Positions 35,618 to 45,385 of a DNA stretch of 64,000 bases are shown here, piece by piece. The notes beneath the pieces were generated by a model. That model did no database searches. It was not told where the DNA came from and worked only from the letters and a program-made list of their open reading frames with translations. This DNA is from JAMHWF01 sp048500255. Its GTDB lineage: Bacteria; Pseudomonadota; Gammaproteobacteria; Burkholderiales; Burkholderiaceae_C. A program made the position numbers and the translations under genes. The DNA is taken from positions 268,075-332,074 of the forward strand of contig JASNYH010000004.1 in NCBI GenBank assembly GCA_048500255.1, given 5' to 3'. How positions within the stretch are numbered: position 1 is the first letter of the stretch; every line of letters starts with the position of its first letter.

Positions 35618-36629
35618 CTCGGTCCTCGCCGGCAGTGCCCTGGGCCTTGAGGAGGTTGTCCCCCGCGATCTGGAAGCCCTTCACGTTGGCGAACATCGGC
35701 TCCTTCACCACGTAGATCTTGTGGTTCGGAAACGCCGCCTTGACCGCGTCCTTGAACATGAACGCGCCGCCACCGACGAGGATCACGTTCTGGATGCTGT
35801 AGTCCTCCGTGATCCACTCCATCATCGACGAGACGGCGCGGCGCGCGACCGCGCGCGCGGTCGGCAGGATCGGAGCGAGGTCGTAGGGCTTCTGGTAGAT
35901 CATCAGCGGCTTGCCGGTGCGCAAGGCCGCATCGATGGCAGGCAGGTCGCTGTAGGGCCGGCCGATGTCGCTGCTGATCTCCTGGGCGATCGTCTTGAGG
36001 ACATCGGACATGCCGCGGTTGACGGAGTTGCTGACCTTCAGGACCAGCCGCATGCCCCGCGACAGCAGCCAGTCGAAGGTGCGCGAGCCCGGATCGATGA
36101 TGAGGCTCTGCTCGTGCTCGATGCTCTTTTGCTTGTGGTACGCTGCCGTGTAGTAGACGAGTGCGCCCTGCGGCTGGGCCACGGCGACGGCCTTCCTCAC
36201 CTCCACCGTCTTGCCGCCGCCGAGATCGTGCACGCCCACCATCGCCTTCTCCAGATAGGCCTTGCGTGCCTGGAAGGACGACACCGGCAGCCCCACCACG
36301 AGCAGGTCGATCGCGCTGAGCTTCATGTAGGCCATCGCACCGCGCGCCAGCGCCATGTACTCGGGCGTCTCGACGTACTGGTCGTGCAACTGCGTCGCCC
36401 GGAAGGTGTCCGCCGCCAGGTGGACTTCCGGCCCGACCTCGTAGAAGGTTCCGTCGATCGGGATGGCCACCGTCCTGCGGCGCTCGGCTGCCGGCCTCGT
36501 CGCCGGGTCCTTGGCGCTGGTATAGGCCAGCGACGGGAAGGACGCGCACTTGATCTCCTGCTCCGTGTGCCCGACGACGAACTTCGTGTTGCCGAAGCCG
36601 ACGTCGATGGCCCTGACGATCTTGCTCAT
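35604..36629 (-). CDS. ParM/StbA-like actin-family ATPase, copy 2
   Basis: A 341-aa actin-fold ATPase: phosphate-1 DVGFGNTKFVVG, phosphate-2 IDPGSRTFDWLLSR, adenosine loop VGGGAFMFKDAV. It heads the operon ParM2-ParR2-ParM1-ParR1-CFI-nuclease, all on the minus strand. The two ParM proteins share long stretches (VETPEY/TETPEY, LLVVGLPV, AQPQGALVY), which supports an ancestral tandem duplication followed by divergence. Confidence 0.87.
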   Translation of the reverse strand: MSKIVRAIDVGFGNTKFVVGHTEQEIKCASFPSLAYTSAKDPATRPAAERRRTVAIPIDGTFYEVGPEVHLAADTFRATQLHDQYVETPEYMALARGAMAYMKLSAIDLLVVGLPVSSFQARKAYLEKAMVGVHDLGGGKTVEVRKAVAVAQPQGALVYYTAAYHKQKSIEHEQSLIIDPGSRTFDWLLSRGMRLVLKVSNSVNRGMSDVLKTIAQEISSDIGRPYSDLPAIDAALRTGKPLMIYQKPYDLAPILPTARAVARRAVSSMMEWITEDYSIQNVILVGGGAFMFKDAVKAAFPNHKIYVVKEPMFANVKGFQIAGDNLLKAQGTAGEDRDGQR

Positions 36630-37356
36630 TGCAGGCTCCTTGCCGTGGACACAAACATCCGAAAGGGTCGTCTACCGCGCTCCGGATGCGCAACGAGAAA
36701 GTCGAGCGTTTGTGAGCGGATTTCGCCGACAGCTCCACCGGACGGCCCGCGAGGCATGCCTTGGTGCCGGTGCGCGCCACGGCGGCGCCTGTGCGCAAGC
36801 CTGCGGCGGCGCAAGCCGAGGTCTGGCCGAAAGGCGTCTGCCCCGGTAGCGGGCTCCGCCGCCGACCGCCCGCGGCTTCGCCCGCTGGCCCGGCGCAGTG
36901 GCACCAGGTGCTTCAGGGCAGGTGCCGTCAGGCCGCTCTCGTCGACCGGTGCATGATGGGTCTGCACCGCGTCGAATTCCCGCGCGAGCCGGAAGGACGT
37001 CGCCGCTGCGCCAGCGCAGCCGATGCGACCGGCCTACCCAAGCGAGTTCCTGTCAACGGCCGAAGAGCGTGGGCTCTGGGCATCGTCGCCAGCCTGCCTT
37101 CGAAGTGGCGCGCGCCGGTGCGTGGCCTGAACTACCCCGGCAATCCGACATCAGCCATCCCACCGATCGGATGGAACCCTGCAGGCGGTACGCCACCCCG
37201 GGCTGGGCCCTTCCGCTTGAGCTCGATGCTCTCGCGGCTGGCGTGGCGGGTGTGGTCCTGCGCGATCGGTTCCAGCGCCTGGCGCCGCTTCGGCTGAAGT
37301 TGCGGCTACGGGTGCCGGGCTCAATGCCTGCAGCTTGCATTCGTCGCTGGCTGATC
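36630..37356. other. 727 bp without a supported gene
   Basis: Between parM copy 2 and the copper ATPase I see no frame with a convincing domain or start. Open frames on both strands are GC-driven. The first part should hold the parM promoter and possibly centromere sequences. The rest may be decayed DNA at the edge of the copper cargo. Confidence 0.5.
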
Positions 37357-39771
37357 TCAATCCACCTTTGCAGTCCGCAGCCGTAGCGCATTGACAATGA
37401 CACTGACGGACGACAGCGCCATGGCGGCGGCGGCCACCACGGGCGAGAGGAGCATCCCAAGGAAGGGATAGAGCGCGCCCGCGGCGAGCGGAATGCCCGC
37501 CACGTTGTAGACGAAGGTGAAGAAAAGGTTCTGCCGGATGTTCCGCATGGTGGCGTGCGACAGCTTCCGCGCACGGACGATTCCCGTCAGGTCGCCCTTG
37601 AGGAGGGTTACCCCGGCGCTTTCCATCGCCACATCCGTCCCGGTGCCCATCGCGATGCCGACCTCGGCCGCGGCAAGCGCCGGCGCGTCGTTGACACCGT
37701 CACCGGCCATGGCCACCACGCGGCCCTCGCCCCGAAGGCGCTGTACGATCTTTGCCTTGTCCTCGGGGAACACCTCCGCGACCACTTCGTCAATGTCAAG
37801 CTCTCTGGCAACGGCGTCCGCCGTGGTCCTGCCGTCGCCCGTGAGCATGACGATGCGCACGCCGGCTTCGCGCAGTCCTCGCAGGGCCTCCGGCGTGGTC
37901 TCCTTGATGGGGTCCGCGATCGCCACGAAGCCCGCCAGGCTGCCGCCCAGCGCAACAAAGATGACCGTCGCCGACCTGGCACGCTGCTTCTCCGCCGCCG
38001 CCTCCAAGGGCGAAACGTCGATGCCGCGCTCCTTCAGGAACTTGGCTGCCCCGCTGATCAGGTCCACACCGTCGACCCGTCCGACGACGCCCTTGCCCAC
38101 GGGCGAGTCGAAGTTGCTCACTTCGGAAAACGGGAGCTTTCGTGCCTGGGCAGCCTGGACGACTGCCATCGCCAGCGGATGCTCGCTCGCCCGCTCCACG
38201 CTGGCCAGCTTCTGGAGCAGGTCGTCGCGTCCAAAGCCTTCGGCCGCCTCGATGTGCACGACCTTCGGCCGCCCCTCGGTCAAGGTCCCGGTCTTGTCCA
38301 CGACCAGGGTGTCGACCTTCTCCATTCGTTCGAGGACCTGGGCATCACGGATCAGCACGCCCTGTTGGGCCCCTCGGCCGACGCCCACCATGATGGACAT
38401 GGGCGTGGCCAGCCCCAGGGCGCAGGGGCAGGCGATGATGAGTACGGCAACCGAAGTGATGAGCGCGTAGGAGAGCGAGGGGTCGGGCCCCCACACCAGC
38501 CAGACGACGAAGGTCAGCAAGGCCACGGCGATGACGATCGGCACGAACCAGGCCGCCACTTCGTCGGCCATGCGCTGGATCGGCGCGCGGCTGCGCTGTG
38601 CGGCCGCCACCATGTGGACGATCTGGGAGAGCAGTGTGTCGGCACCGACCTTGTCCGCCCGCATCACGAAGCCGCCCGTCTGGTTAAGGGTGCCGGCGGT
38701 GACCTTGGAACCGGCAGCCTTGGGCACCGGCATGGGTTCACCCGTGACCATGGACTCATCGACCGTTCCCTTGCCCTCGATCAGTTCCCCGTCCACGGGC
38801 ACCTTCTCGCCCGGCCGCACCCGCAGGCGCTCGCCGACCTGGATGGTGTCGATCTGGACCGTCTCGTCGCTGCCATCCGCCCGCACGCGCAGGGCCGTCT
38901 TCGGCGCCAGGTCGAGCAAGGCCTTGATGGCGCCCGACGTCTTCTCGCGCGCGCGCAGTTCCAGGACCTGACCGAGCAGCACCAGCACCGTGATGACAGC
39001 CGCTGCCTCGAAGTAGATTGGCACCGCGCCTTCATGGCCCCGCAGTTCGGCGGGAAACAGGTCGGGCGCAAGCGTGCCGACGATGCTGTAGAGCCAGGCG
39101 GCACCCGTTCCCAGCGCGACGAGCGTGAACATGTTGAGGCTGCGGTTCCGGATCGACGCCCAGCCGCGCGCAAAAAACGGCCAGCCTGCCCAGAGGACCA
39201 CCGGCGTGGCAAGGAGCAACTGCAACCAGTTCGAGGTTTGCGCCGGAAGGAGATGCCAGCCCACGAGGTGACCGCCCATTTCCAGGACGAACACGGGCAG
39301 CGCCAGCGCCAGCCCGATCCAGAACCGGCGCGTCATGTCGCGCAGTTCGGCGCTTTCGCCCGTGGTGCCCGTCGCGATCACCGGCTCCAGCGCCATTCCG
39401 CAGATCGGGCAGTTCCCTGGTCCCCTCTGGCGGATCTGCGGGTGCATCGGGCACGTGTATTCCGCATCCTTGTCACCTTTGCCCGCCGCTGCAGGTGCAG
39501 CCAGCGGTGCCGCCGCGTGATGCCGATGATGGTCATGCCCGTGCTGCGCAGGTCCGGGTCCGCCGTGGCCGGGCGGGAGGCCGACCGGCTCCAGGAACAT
39601 TCCGCACTTCGGACACTTCCCGGGCTCCGCCTGTCTCACCTCCGGATGCATCGGGCAGGCGTAGCCCGCGCGCGGCGCCGGAGCCATTGGCTCGGCGGCG
39701 CGAGATGGCCCCTCGTGCTCGTGATGGCTGTGAACATGTTTGGCGGAGGAGGAGGTCGCGTTCTTGTCCAT
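37357..39771 (-). CDS. copA: Cu/Ag-translocating P-type ATPase with two heavy-metal-binding repeats
   Basis: An 804-aa P1B-type ATPase. The N terminus is His-rich and holds two repeats of the CPMHP...CPxCGM heavy-metal-binding domain (ACPMHPEV with CPKCGMFLEP, and TCPMHPQI with CPICGMALEP). The transport core has TGEP, the metal channel IACPCALGLATP, phosphorylation DKTGTLTEG, SEHPLA, and GDGVNDAPAL. CPC specifies monovalent Cu or Ag export. ATG 39771 is the best start; an open frame up to 40086 has no recognisable homology. A MerR-type promoter precedes it. Confidence 0.92.
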   Translation of the reverse strand: MDKNATSSSAKHVHSHHEHEGPSRAAEPMAPAPRAGYACPMHPEVRQAEPGKCPKCGMFLEPVGLPPGHGGPGPAQHGHDHHRHHAAAPLAAPAAAGKGDKDAEYTCPMHPQIRQRGPGNCPICGMALEPVIATGTTGESAELRDMTRRFWIGLALALPVFVLEMGGHLVGWHLLPAQTSNWLQLLLATPVVLWAGWPFFARGWASIRNRSLNMFTLVALGTGAAWLYSIVGTLAPDLFPAELRGHEGAVPIYFEAAAVITVLVLLGQVLELRAREKTSGAIKALLDLAPKTALRVRADGSDETVQIDTIQVGERLRVRPGEKVPVDGELIEGKGTVDESMVTGEPMPVPKAAGSKVTAGTLNQTGGFVMRADKVGADTLLSQIVHMVAAAQRSRAPIQRMADEVAAWFVPIVIAVALLTFVVWLVWGPDPSLSYALITSVAVLIIACPCALGLATPMSIMVGVGRGAQQGVLIRDAQVLERMEKVDTLVVDKTGTLTEGRPKVVHIEAAEGFGRDDLLQKLASVERASEHPLAMAVVQAAQARKLPFSEVSNFDSPVGKGVVGRVDGVDLISGAAKFLKERGIDVSPLEAAAEKQRARSATVIFVALGGSLAGFVAIADPIKETTPEALRGLREAGVRIVMLTGDGRTTADAVARELDIDEVVAEVFPEDKAKIVQRLRGEGRVVAMAGDGVNDAPALAAAEVGIAMGTGTDVAMESAGVTLLKGDLTGIVRARKLSHATMRNIRQNLFFTFVYNVAGIPLAAGALYPFLGMLLSPVVAAAAMALSSVSVIVNALRLRTAKVD

Positions 39772-40115
39772 GGCTTGTATGTCGCTCCCACCAGGTGCAG
39801 GCCAAAATTCACCCATGCGCCCGGCACAAAACTCTCGGAGATAAGCCGCAGCGGCAGCGGCGCTCTTGGCCCTGCCGTTCCGACCGCGGACCGCACCTGC
39901 GGACAACCCTGGATGCAGACCCTCTGTGCGATCGCCACCATCCCAGCCACGGCTACCGGGATCGACACCTGTTTCCCAGGGATGTCGGCCTTCGATCGCG
40001 GCAGGTCTTTCCCTGCCGGCTAAGGACCTTGCGATCGTACTGCCGCAGTGCCTGTGGCTCATGTCGAGGACTTTGAGACGACCCATCAGGAGTTCACGTC
40101 GAGGTTGATGGGGAG

Positions 40116-40147
40116 ACTATCGACCTTGACACTGTGAGAGGGTCAAG
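40116..40147 (-). promoter_or_regulatory. MerR/CueR-type promoter for the copper ATPase
   Basis: On the minus strand TTGACC (-35, 40146-40141) is followed by a 19-bp spacer and GATAGT (-10, 40121-40116). The spacer holds an imperfect 23-bp palindrome CTTGAC...GTCAAG (40125-40147). A dyad within an over-long 19-bp spacer is the mark of MerR-family activation (CueR, MerR, PbrR). No merR-like gene is next to it. Confidence 0.8.
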
Positions 40148-41309
40148 CGTCTTCCGTAGCCGTCCAGGGTGGGGCTGTGGCTGGGCGAGGAGCTGCAAAG
40201 GGGCGTGCCGAGAGCCGTCTGGACAAAACTTCCGCTCGCCATGCGGTCAGACCGCCCTTCGCCGCTGCTTCAAGGACAGTTCAGGCGCCCGCACTTCGAA
40301 GCGCTCGCTCCGCGCCGTTGTTCGAGCATCCTTCAACTGCGGCCTTCGCCTCATCGCGTCTCACGCCGTATCGCCGGCGCCGCCTTCCAGGTCGGATTCA
40401 CAACCAGAGTCATACCCCCTCTTTGTCAACCCCCTCTCGCGCGAGCGCCCCCCAGGGGGAATCCAGACATAGAGCGGCCTCGCAGGAAGCTGTGATCGCC
40501 ACCCCGAAGCCCCGCGCATGGCCTTGACGACGCCGCAGCGCCGGTGTCCACTGAGGGCTCCCGAAGGCTCCTTGCCCTCGCTCCCATCGGTGGAGCGCAA
40601 AAAGGCGTAGCGGTCGTTACCCGCCCCTCATGTCCCGGCCCCGAGCCCGGACCGAGTCCTGCCACAGAGCAGCACTCCGAGGAATCCATTCGTAGTGAAA
40701 GCCCGCGACCTGCCAGCCCTTGCGGCTGGGCGTCCTCCAAGGACGCGTCGCGGTGCAGGTCAAACCGTTCGCCGGGCACCCGATGCCCAGGCACTGTTCC
40801 CGCCACCTTCCGAGCACGCGCATCGCGCGGCACACGGTCGTGCTTGCCCTGATGGGCTCCACGTGTGTCCCCGCTCGGACATCTGACGCTCTCCGGCCAC
40901 GGTCAGGAGAGCGACCCAGCAGATGGGTGGCGCTACGAATCCAGCACTGATCCCGCAGACGTGCACCGGCCAGACCGGTGCGCGGCGCTCACGGACCTCC
41001 AAGGCCGTGAACCTCCAAGGTCATTGGCGCACCCCACCCTGTGTTTGCCGCGGAAACGCGCGCGCAGGACCGGATCAACCCGTGTTCATTTTTAAGAACG
41101 ACCGCGCCGCCGCGCTGCCCCTGGCAGCCGTGCAGCGAAACCCTGGGTAGGTGCCGTGCGGCGTGGCCGCGCACGGCGCTCGACGCATCGGCCACCGTCC
41201 GCCGCTGGCACCGGAATTCCCCAGCGACGGCACGCAACACCCCCCGGATTTCCTTTCACACCCGATGGCACGCGCTCGGGACGCGGGCCGCACGACAGGA
41301 GAGAGACCG
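40148..41309. other. About 1.16 kb without a supported gene
   Basis: Several open frames exist on both strands but none shows a domain, a signal or consistent codon preference. A GC-rich tract alternates with a few A/T-rich spots (near 40411 and 41095). Probably promoter DNA plus degraded sequence between the copper cargo and the second integrase. Confidence 0.5.
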
Positions 41310-42530
41310 ATGAATGCCCATGCCCCTTCGCCCACCCGGAACCGCAGGCGGCCCGCGCGGCCGAAGAACACATCCCGCCGCCACCCCGGGCGGCGCCACC
41401 GGGACTGGTCGGGCCTGAGCGCCGCCGACGTGCTGGCCCGCCATCCGCCGGGATCGACGCCGCCCGAGGAAGTACTGGAGATCCTGCTGAAGCTGTTCAA
41501 CGAACAGCACACGGCCATGCTCAAGAGCGTGTCGCACAAGACGCGCCACGACCGGGCGGTGTTCCTGCGGCGCTTCCTGCGCGACCTCCAGGCCAAGGCG
41601 GGGTTCCCCACGATGCCCGACCCGCGCAACATCGGGGGGCGCCACATCCAGGCGATGGTGAGCCTGTGGCGCCAGGATAGGCTCGCGGCCGCGACCATCC
41701 AGACCTACCTCAGCTTCCTGCGGGGGCTGGCGCAATGGATCGGGAAGCCAGGGCTCGTGCGCAAGCCGGACGCCTATGGCCTGGACGTCACGGAATACCA
41801 GCGGCACGAAGTCCCGCAGCGCGACAGGACTTGGAGCGGTGCCGGGATCGACATCGAAGCCCTGATCGCGCAGGTGTGCGCCTACGACCGCCACGTGGGA
41901 GCGGCCCTGCGGCTGATTCGTGCCTTCGGGCTGCGCCGCAAGGAAGCCGTCATGATGCGGCCCCATGCCTGCGTGGTGCCCTTCTCGGCCACCAGGCTGC
42001 CGCCGGAGCGCCAGAAGGCCGAGAGCTACCTCTGGGTGTGCCAGGGCAGCAAGGGGGGCCGACCCCGTTTCGTGGCCATCGCCACGGCGCAGCAGCGGCA
42101 GGCCCTCGCGTATGCGAAGTCCGTGGCCGGTGCTGCCGACGCCCACTTGAGCAACCCGTCGCGCGACCTCAAACAGAACCTCAACCACTTCAGCTACGTG
42201 ATGCGGCGCTTTGGCCTGTCCCTCAAGGAACGCGGCGCGACCGGCCACGGGCTTCGGCACGAGGTCTTCGTGGAGGTCTGGGTGAATGGCACCGGCACCC
42301 AGCCCCCGGTGCGGGGAGGCACGCTCCCGCCGAAGGATGTGCGGGAGGCCGCGCAGCAGGATATCGCCGAGATGGCGGGCCATGCCCGCAATCGCGCGGC
42401 CGGGGCGTACATCGGATCGGTCCGCGCGCTGCGTCCTACGGCACGGGCCACGGTGGACGGCCCGTCCCGCGGCCAGGGCACGGCCGGCGACGAAGGCGCT
42501 GCGAATCCCTCTGCCGTCAGGCAGCCATGA
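41310..42530 (+). CDS. Integrase-domain tyrosine recombinase of the island backbone
   Basis: A 406-aa protein. A basic N-terminal tail (NRRRPARPKNTSRRHPGRR) precedes a SAM-like core-binding domain and a catalytic domain with box I FGLRRKEAVMM, HGLR in TGHGLRHEVFVEV, a further His in MAGHARNR and a Tyr in AGAYIGSVR. The group is the integrase-domain family found on large plasmids and ICEs, sometimes acting on multimers. The start has GGAGAGAGA upstream. It is divergent from the copper ATPase. Confidence 0.85.
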   Translation: MNAHAPSPTRNRRRPARPKNTSRRHPGRRHRDWSGLSAADVLARHPPGSTPPEEVLEILLKLFNEQHTAMLKSVSHKTRHDRAVFLRRFLRDLQAKAGFPTMPDPRNIGGRHIQAMVSLWRQDRLAAATIQTYLSFLRGLAQWIGKPGLVRKPDAYGLDVTEYQRHEVPQRDRTWSGAGIDIEALIAQVCAYDRHVGAALRLIRAFGLRRKEAVMMRPHACVVPFSATRLPPERQKAESYLWVCQGSKGGRPRFVAIATAQQRQALAYAKSVAGAADAHLSNPSRDLKQNLNHFSYVMRRFGLSLKERGATGHGLRHEVFVEVWVNGTGTQPPVRGGTLPPKDVREAAQQDIAEMAGHARNRAAGAYIGSVRALRPTARATVDGPSRGQGTAGDEGAANPSAVRQP

Positions 42531-42615
42531 AGGGGAAGCCCGAGGGGTATTCGGCGGTCCATGCTGCTGCAGCGCCTGTGCTTCGCCGCAGCAACGGCCA
42601 GACTGCCCCGGCAAC

Positions 42616-42654
42616 AAAAACGCCCCCGGCGTCCGCAATGGACCAACCGGGGGC
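42616..42654 (-). terminator. Intrinsic terminator, minus strand
   Basis: GCCCCCGG (42622-42629) pairs with CCGGGGGC (42647-42654). In the minus direction the stem is followed by GTTTTTG. It ends transcription from the small gene at 42680-42889 and ParB. Confidence 0.75.
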
Positions 42655-42679
42655 GCAAGCTACATGGGCTTCGCGAGGC

Positions 42680-42889
42680 TCATGGCATCGGCAACACCTC
42701 GAAGTCCTCGTCGGGATAGATCCGGGCGCCGCGCCGCCGCGCCTCGCCCACGGTGATTTCCTCTTCGCTGACCCCGTACCGCCAGAGGGCAGCGCAGCGG
42801 GCAAGGGGTTCGTCCGTCTCGCTGACCTTACCGATGTCCACGGCAACGCCGTCGCGGACCACGAGAACCCGCCAGTCCTTCATGTTCAT
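42680..42889 (-). CDS. Small acidic island protein, unknown
   Basis: A 69-aa protein (MNMKDWRVLVVRDGVAVDIG, ARCAALWRYGVSEEEITVGE, DEDFEVLPMP). It is acidic, without signal or membrane segment. AGGAG lies 10 bp before ATG 42889 and a terminator follows, which supports expression. I do not recognise a family. It is about 100 bp downstream of the ParB gene. Confidence 0.7.
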   Translation of the reverse strand: MNMKDWRVLVVRDGVAVDIGKVSETDEPLARCAALWRYGVSEEEITVGEARRRGARIYPDEDFEVLPMP

Positions 42890-42988
42890 GCCTTGTACTC
42901 CTGTCGTCGATGTGCCCCGGACGGGGCGGTTGTGCTTGAGTAGGCCGCCCTCTCGGCCCTGCGCGGGCTGGGGGGGCTGGCCCGGGGA

Positions 42989-45145
42989 TCAGGCACCCTC
43001 GGCCACGGCCTCTTTGGGCTGCGGATCAGCGGCGTCGGCGTCTGCATCGCCCTCGCCGGTCCCGGCCGCGCCCGGGGCGTCGTCTGCTGCGCCGGCCTGC
43101 GGCCCCGGCACGTCGTCGCTCTCGCCTTCGTCCTCGTCGGCGGGTGCCGCATCCGGCTGCGCCGCATCGTCCGGGGACGGCAGGCGCAGCATGGCGGGAA
43201 GCCATCCGGTCGCGGCGACCGCCTGCTCGGCACCGCTGGCCGCTGCGTCCTTCTTGAGCGCCTGCAGCGGGGCGGCGGCCTGGGCGCTGACCGCCTCGGT
43301 CACGACTTCGGCGATGCGGGCCTTGGACACGTGGTTGAAGTAGGACCCCGCCGTGGCCTTCCACCACTTGCTCATGTCCAGGCCCAGCGCCAGGGCAAGG
43401 CCATCGGTGCGCTGCTTTTTCGGCTCGGAGGGATAGACGCCGCTGACGGTGAGCGCGACCAGGAAGGTGAACAGGCGCGAGATGGCCGCCGCATCCAGGG
43501 TGAGCATCCAGGGCAGCACGGCATCCACCTTCTGCGGCAGCAGCGCCTGCCAGTGCTTGCGCTCGGCCTCCAGCGCCTGCCACGCCGCGCATGCCTTGAT
43601 GTCGTCGGCGTCCTGGTGCAGGATCGCGTGGGTGTCGGAGACGCCCAGCGTGAGGGGATCGCCGCTGCTGTACAGGTGCTGGTAGCCGTCGATCAGCAGC
43701 TTGGTCGCCATCTGCGCAGTGGCCACCGCGACCGCCACGTCGGGACGGCCCAGCAGTTCCGCCTGGATCGCCGCGACACGGTGCGCGGTGAGGTTGCGCG
43801 TCAGGCGGTCGGAATGGACGGGCCGGGTCTTCGCGGCGGGCAGGGACACCAGCGCGGGATCGCCCTCGCCGGCCAGCGCGCTGCCGTTGCGCGTGGCCTG
43901 GGCCAGTTGCGCCATGTCGGCGCGGTCGTCCGGGCGGATCAGGCCGTAGCGCACGGCGGGCGCGGCATCGGTGCCCACGTAGACCACGCAGCCCGCCTGC
44001 GACATGAGTTCGGGCGGCCAGACCGACAGCGCCTCGGTGATCGCCTCCATCTTGGCGTTCAGGTCGTCGCACTCGGCTTCCAGGCGGCGGTACTCTTCCT
44101 CGGCGGCGCTGTCGTCTTCCTCCTGGTCGCAGATGTCGTCCATGCGCTGGGTGCGCTCGGCGACCTGCGCCTCCAGGTTGTCCAGTTCGGCGGCTTGCTC
44201 GGCGCTGGGCTCGCGCGCGGCCTTGCGCAACTCGCCATGCTTGGCGTATTCGTCGCTGACGTAGCGGGCGCGGACGTCCACCCACTTCCAGCCCTCGGCG
44301 CCGACCTGCTTGGCCTTGCGCTGCAGCTTGGCCACGGCCAACTGGTCGAGCAGCACCGGGTCGAGCAGGTAGACCTTCTTCTCGTCTTCGCTGAACAGGT
44401 CGCGCCGCGTGGGACCGCCCGCCTTCTCGTAGGCCTTGACCGTGACGTAGCGTGCCACGGGGTTGCGGTCGGACTCGATTTCTCCCTGCGTGAGGATGCG
44501 GCGCAGGTGGTCGGGGTGGCGGTTCCACGCATCGAGCCCGGCCCAGGCCTGTTCCTGGCGTTCGTGGTCGTCCACCGAGGCCAGCACCATGAGGCATTCG
44601 AGGTCGATCTTCTTCTCGCGGTACTGCGCCATGAGCTTGGGGGACACCGAGGCGAGCTTCATGCGGCGCTTGACCACCAGCGGCGTGACGCCGAACGCCG
44701 CCGCCACGTCCTCGACGGACCTGCCCATGCCGATGAGCTTGGCGAAGGCGAGGAACTCGTCGGCCGGGTGCATCGGCACGTGGTACGTGTTCTCCGTGAG
44801 GCTGGACAGCAGCCCCCGGTCGGCGGGCACGACCAGCACGGGCACGGGGTAGTTCTCCGGCAGGTCGCCTGCGGCCACCAGCAGCCCGATGGCCTGCAGG
44901 CGGCGGCCGCCCGCGCAGACCTCGTGCAGGTTGCGCGGGCCCTTGACCGCGATGAGGTTCTGCAGCACGCCGCATTCCTTGATGGAGGCGGCCAGCTCGG
45001 TGAGGCTCATCTGCGGCTTGCCGCCCGGCGCAGGGCTGGGCGTGCGTGCCTGGTAGTCGACGGAAAGGACCAGCTGGTTGAAGGGGATGTAGGTGCGCGG
45101 CGAGGCCTCGATGATGGCCTCGACTTCCGCTTTGGAAATCTTCAT
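42989..45145 (-). CDS. Large ParB/Spo0J-family protein (PRTRC-like)
   Basis: A 718-aa protein. Residues about 15-150 are the ParB/Srx domain (VCAGGRRLQAIGLLVAAG, LTENTYHVPMHPADEFLAF) followed by a KorB-like HTH (SVEDVAAAFGVTPLVVKRRM). A coiled coil is at about 315-390 (AELDNLEAQVAERTQRMDDI) and a very acidic, Ala/Asp-rich tail ends it. Size and order are like the PRTRC-system ParB proteins of integrated plasmids. No parA lies next to it. AGGAG lies 7 bp before ATG 45145. It is divergent from the HU-like gene, and the 240-bp gap between them holds both promoters. Confidence 0.85.
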   Translation of the reverse strand: MKISKAEVEAIIEASPRTYIPFNQLVLSVDYQARTPSPAPGGKPQMSLTELAASIKECGVLQNLIAVKGPRNLHEVCAGGRRLQAIGLLVAAGDLPENYPVPVLVVPADRGLLSSLTENTYHVPMHPADEFLAFAKLIGMGRSVEDVAAAFGVTPLVVKRRMKLASVSPKLMAQYREKKIDLECLMVLASVDDHERQEQAWAGLDAWNRHPDHLRRILTQGEIESDRNPVARYVTVKAYEKAGGPTRRDLFSEDEKKVYLLDPVLLDQLAVAKLQRKAKQVGAEGWKWVDVRARYVSDEYAKHGELRKAAREPSAEQAAELDNLEAQVAERTQRMDDICDQEEDDSAAEEEYRRLEAECDDLNAKMEAITEALSVWPPELMSQAGCVVYVGTDAAPAVRYGLIRPDDRADMAQLAQATRNGSALAGEGDPALVSLPAAKTRPVHSDRLTRNLTAHRVAAIQAELLGRPDVAVAVATAQMATKLLIDGYQHLYSSGDPLTLGVSDTHAILHQDADDIKACAAWQALEAERKHWQALLPQKVDAVLPWMLTLDAAAISRLFTFLVALTVSGVYPSEPKKQRTDGLALALGLDMSKWWKATAGSYFNHVSKARIAEVVTEAVSAQAAAPLQALKKDAAASGAEQAVAATGWLPAMLRLPSPDDAAQPDAAPADEDEGESDDVPGPQAGAADDAPGAAGTGEGDADADAADPQPKEAVAEGA

Positions 45146-45385
45146 GGGTGCTCCTGATGGATGGACGCCGGACGCGGCGGGATGCCTCGTCCGTGAGTCC
45201 AGGTTCTCACCCGCCGGCGCTTCATCAAGGGCACGCGCGGCTGCCCCCCCGCAGCGGCGCGCGGGACCGGCTGGCGCGGCAACGGGAGCGCCCGACGAGC
45301 CCCCTCTAGAATTCCCGCTGTGCAGCTTCGATGCACGCGGGGGCATGCGCCCCCAGCCGCAAACGCAAAAGAAGGGAAACATTCC

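Noticed and set aside
40426..41240. Several overlapping 75-135-codon frames upstream of the second integrase
   Set aside because: No recognisable domain, signal peptide or ribosome site; frames exist on both strands at the same place.
41256..42638. 460-codon minus-strand frame opposite the second integrase
   Set aside because: No motif, whereas the plus strand shows all recombinase catalytic residues.
43331..45157. 608-codon plus-strand frame opposite ParB
   Set aside because: Antisense shadow with no domain; the minus strand has a clear ParB/HTH protein with ribosome site.
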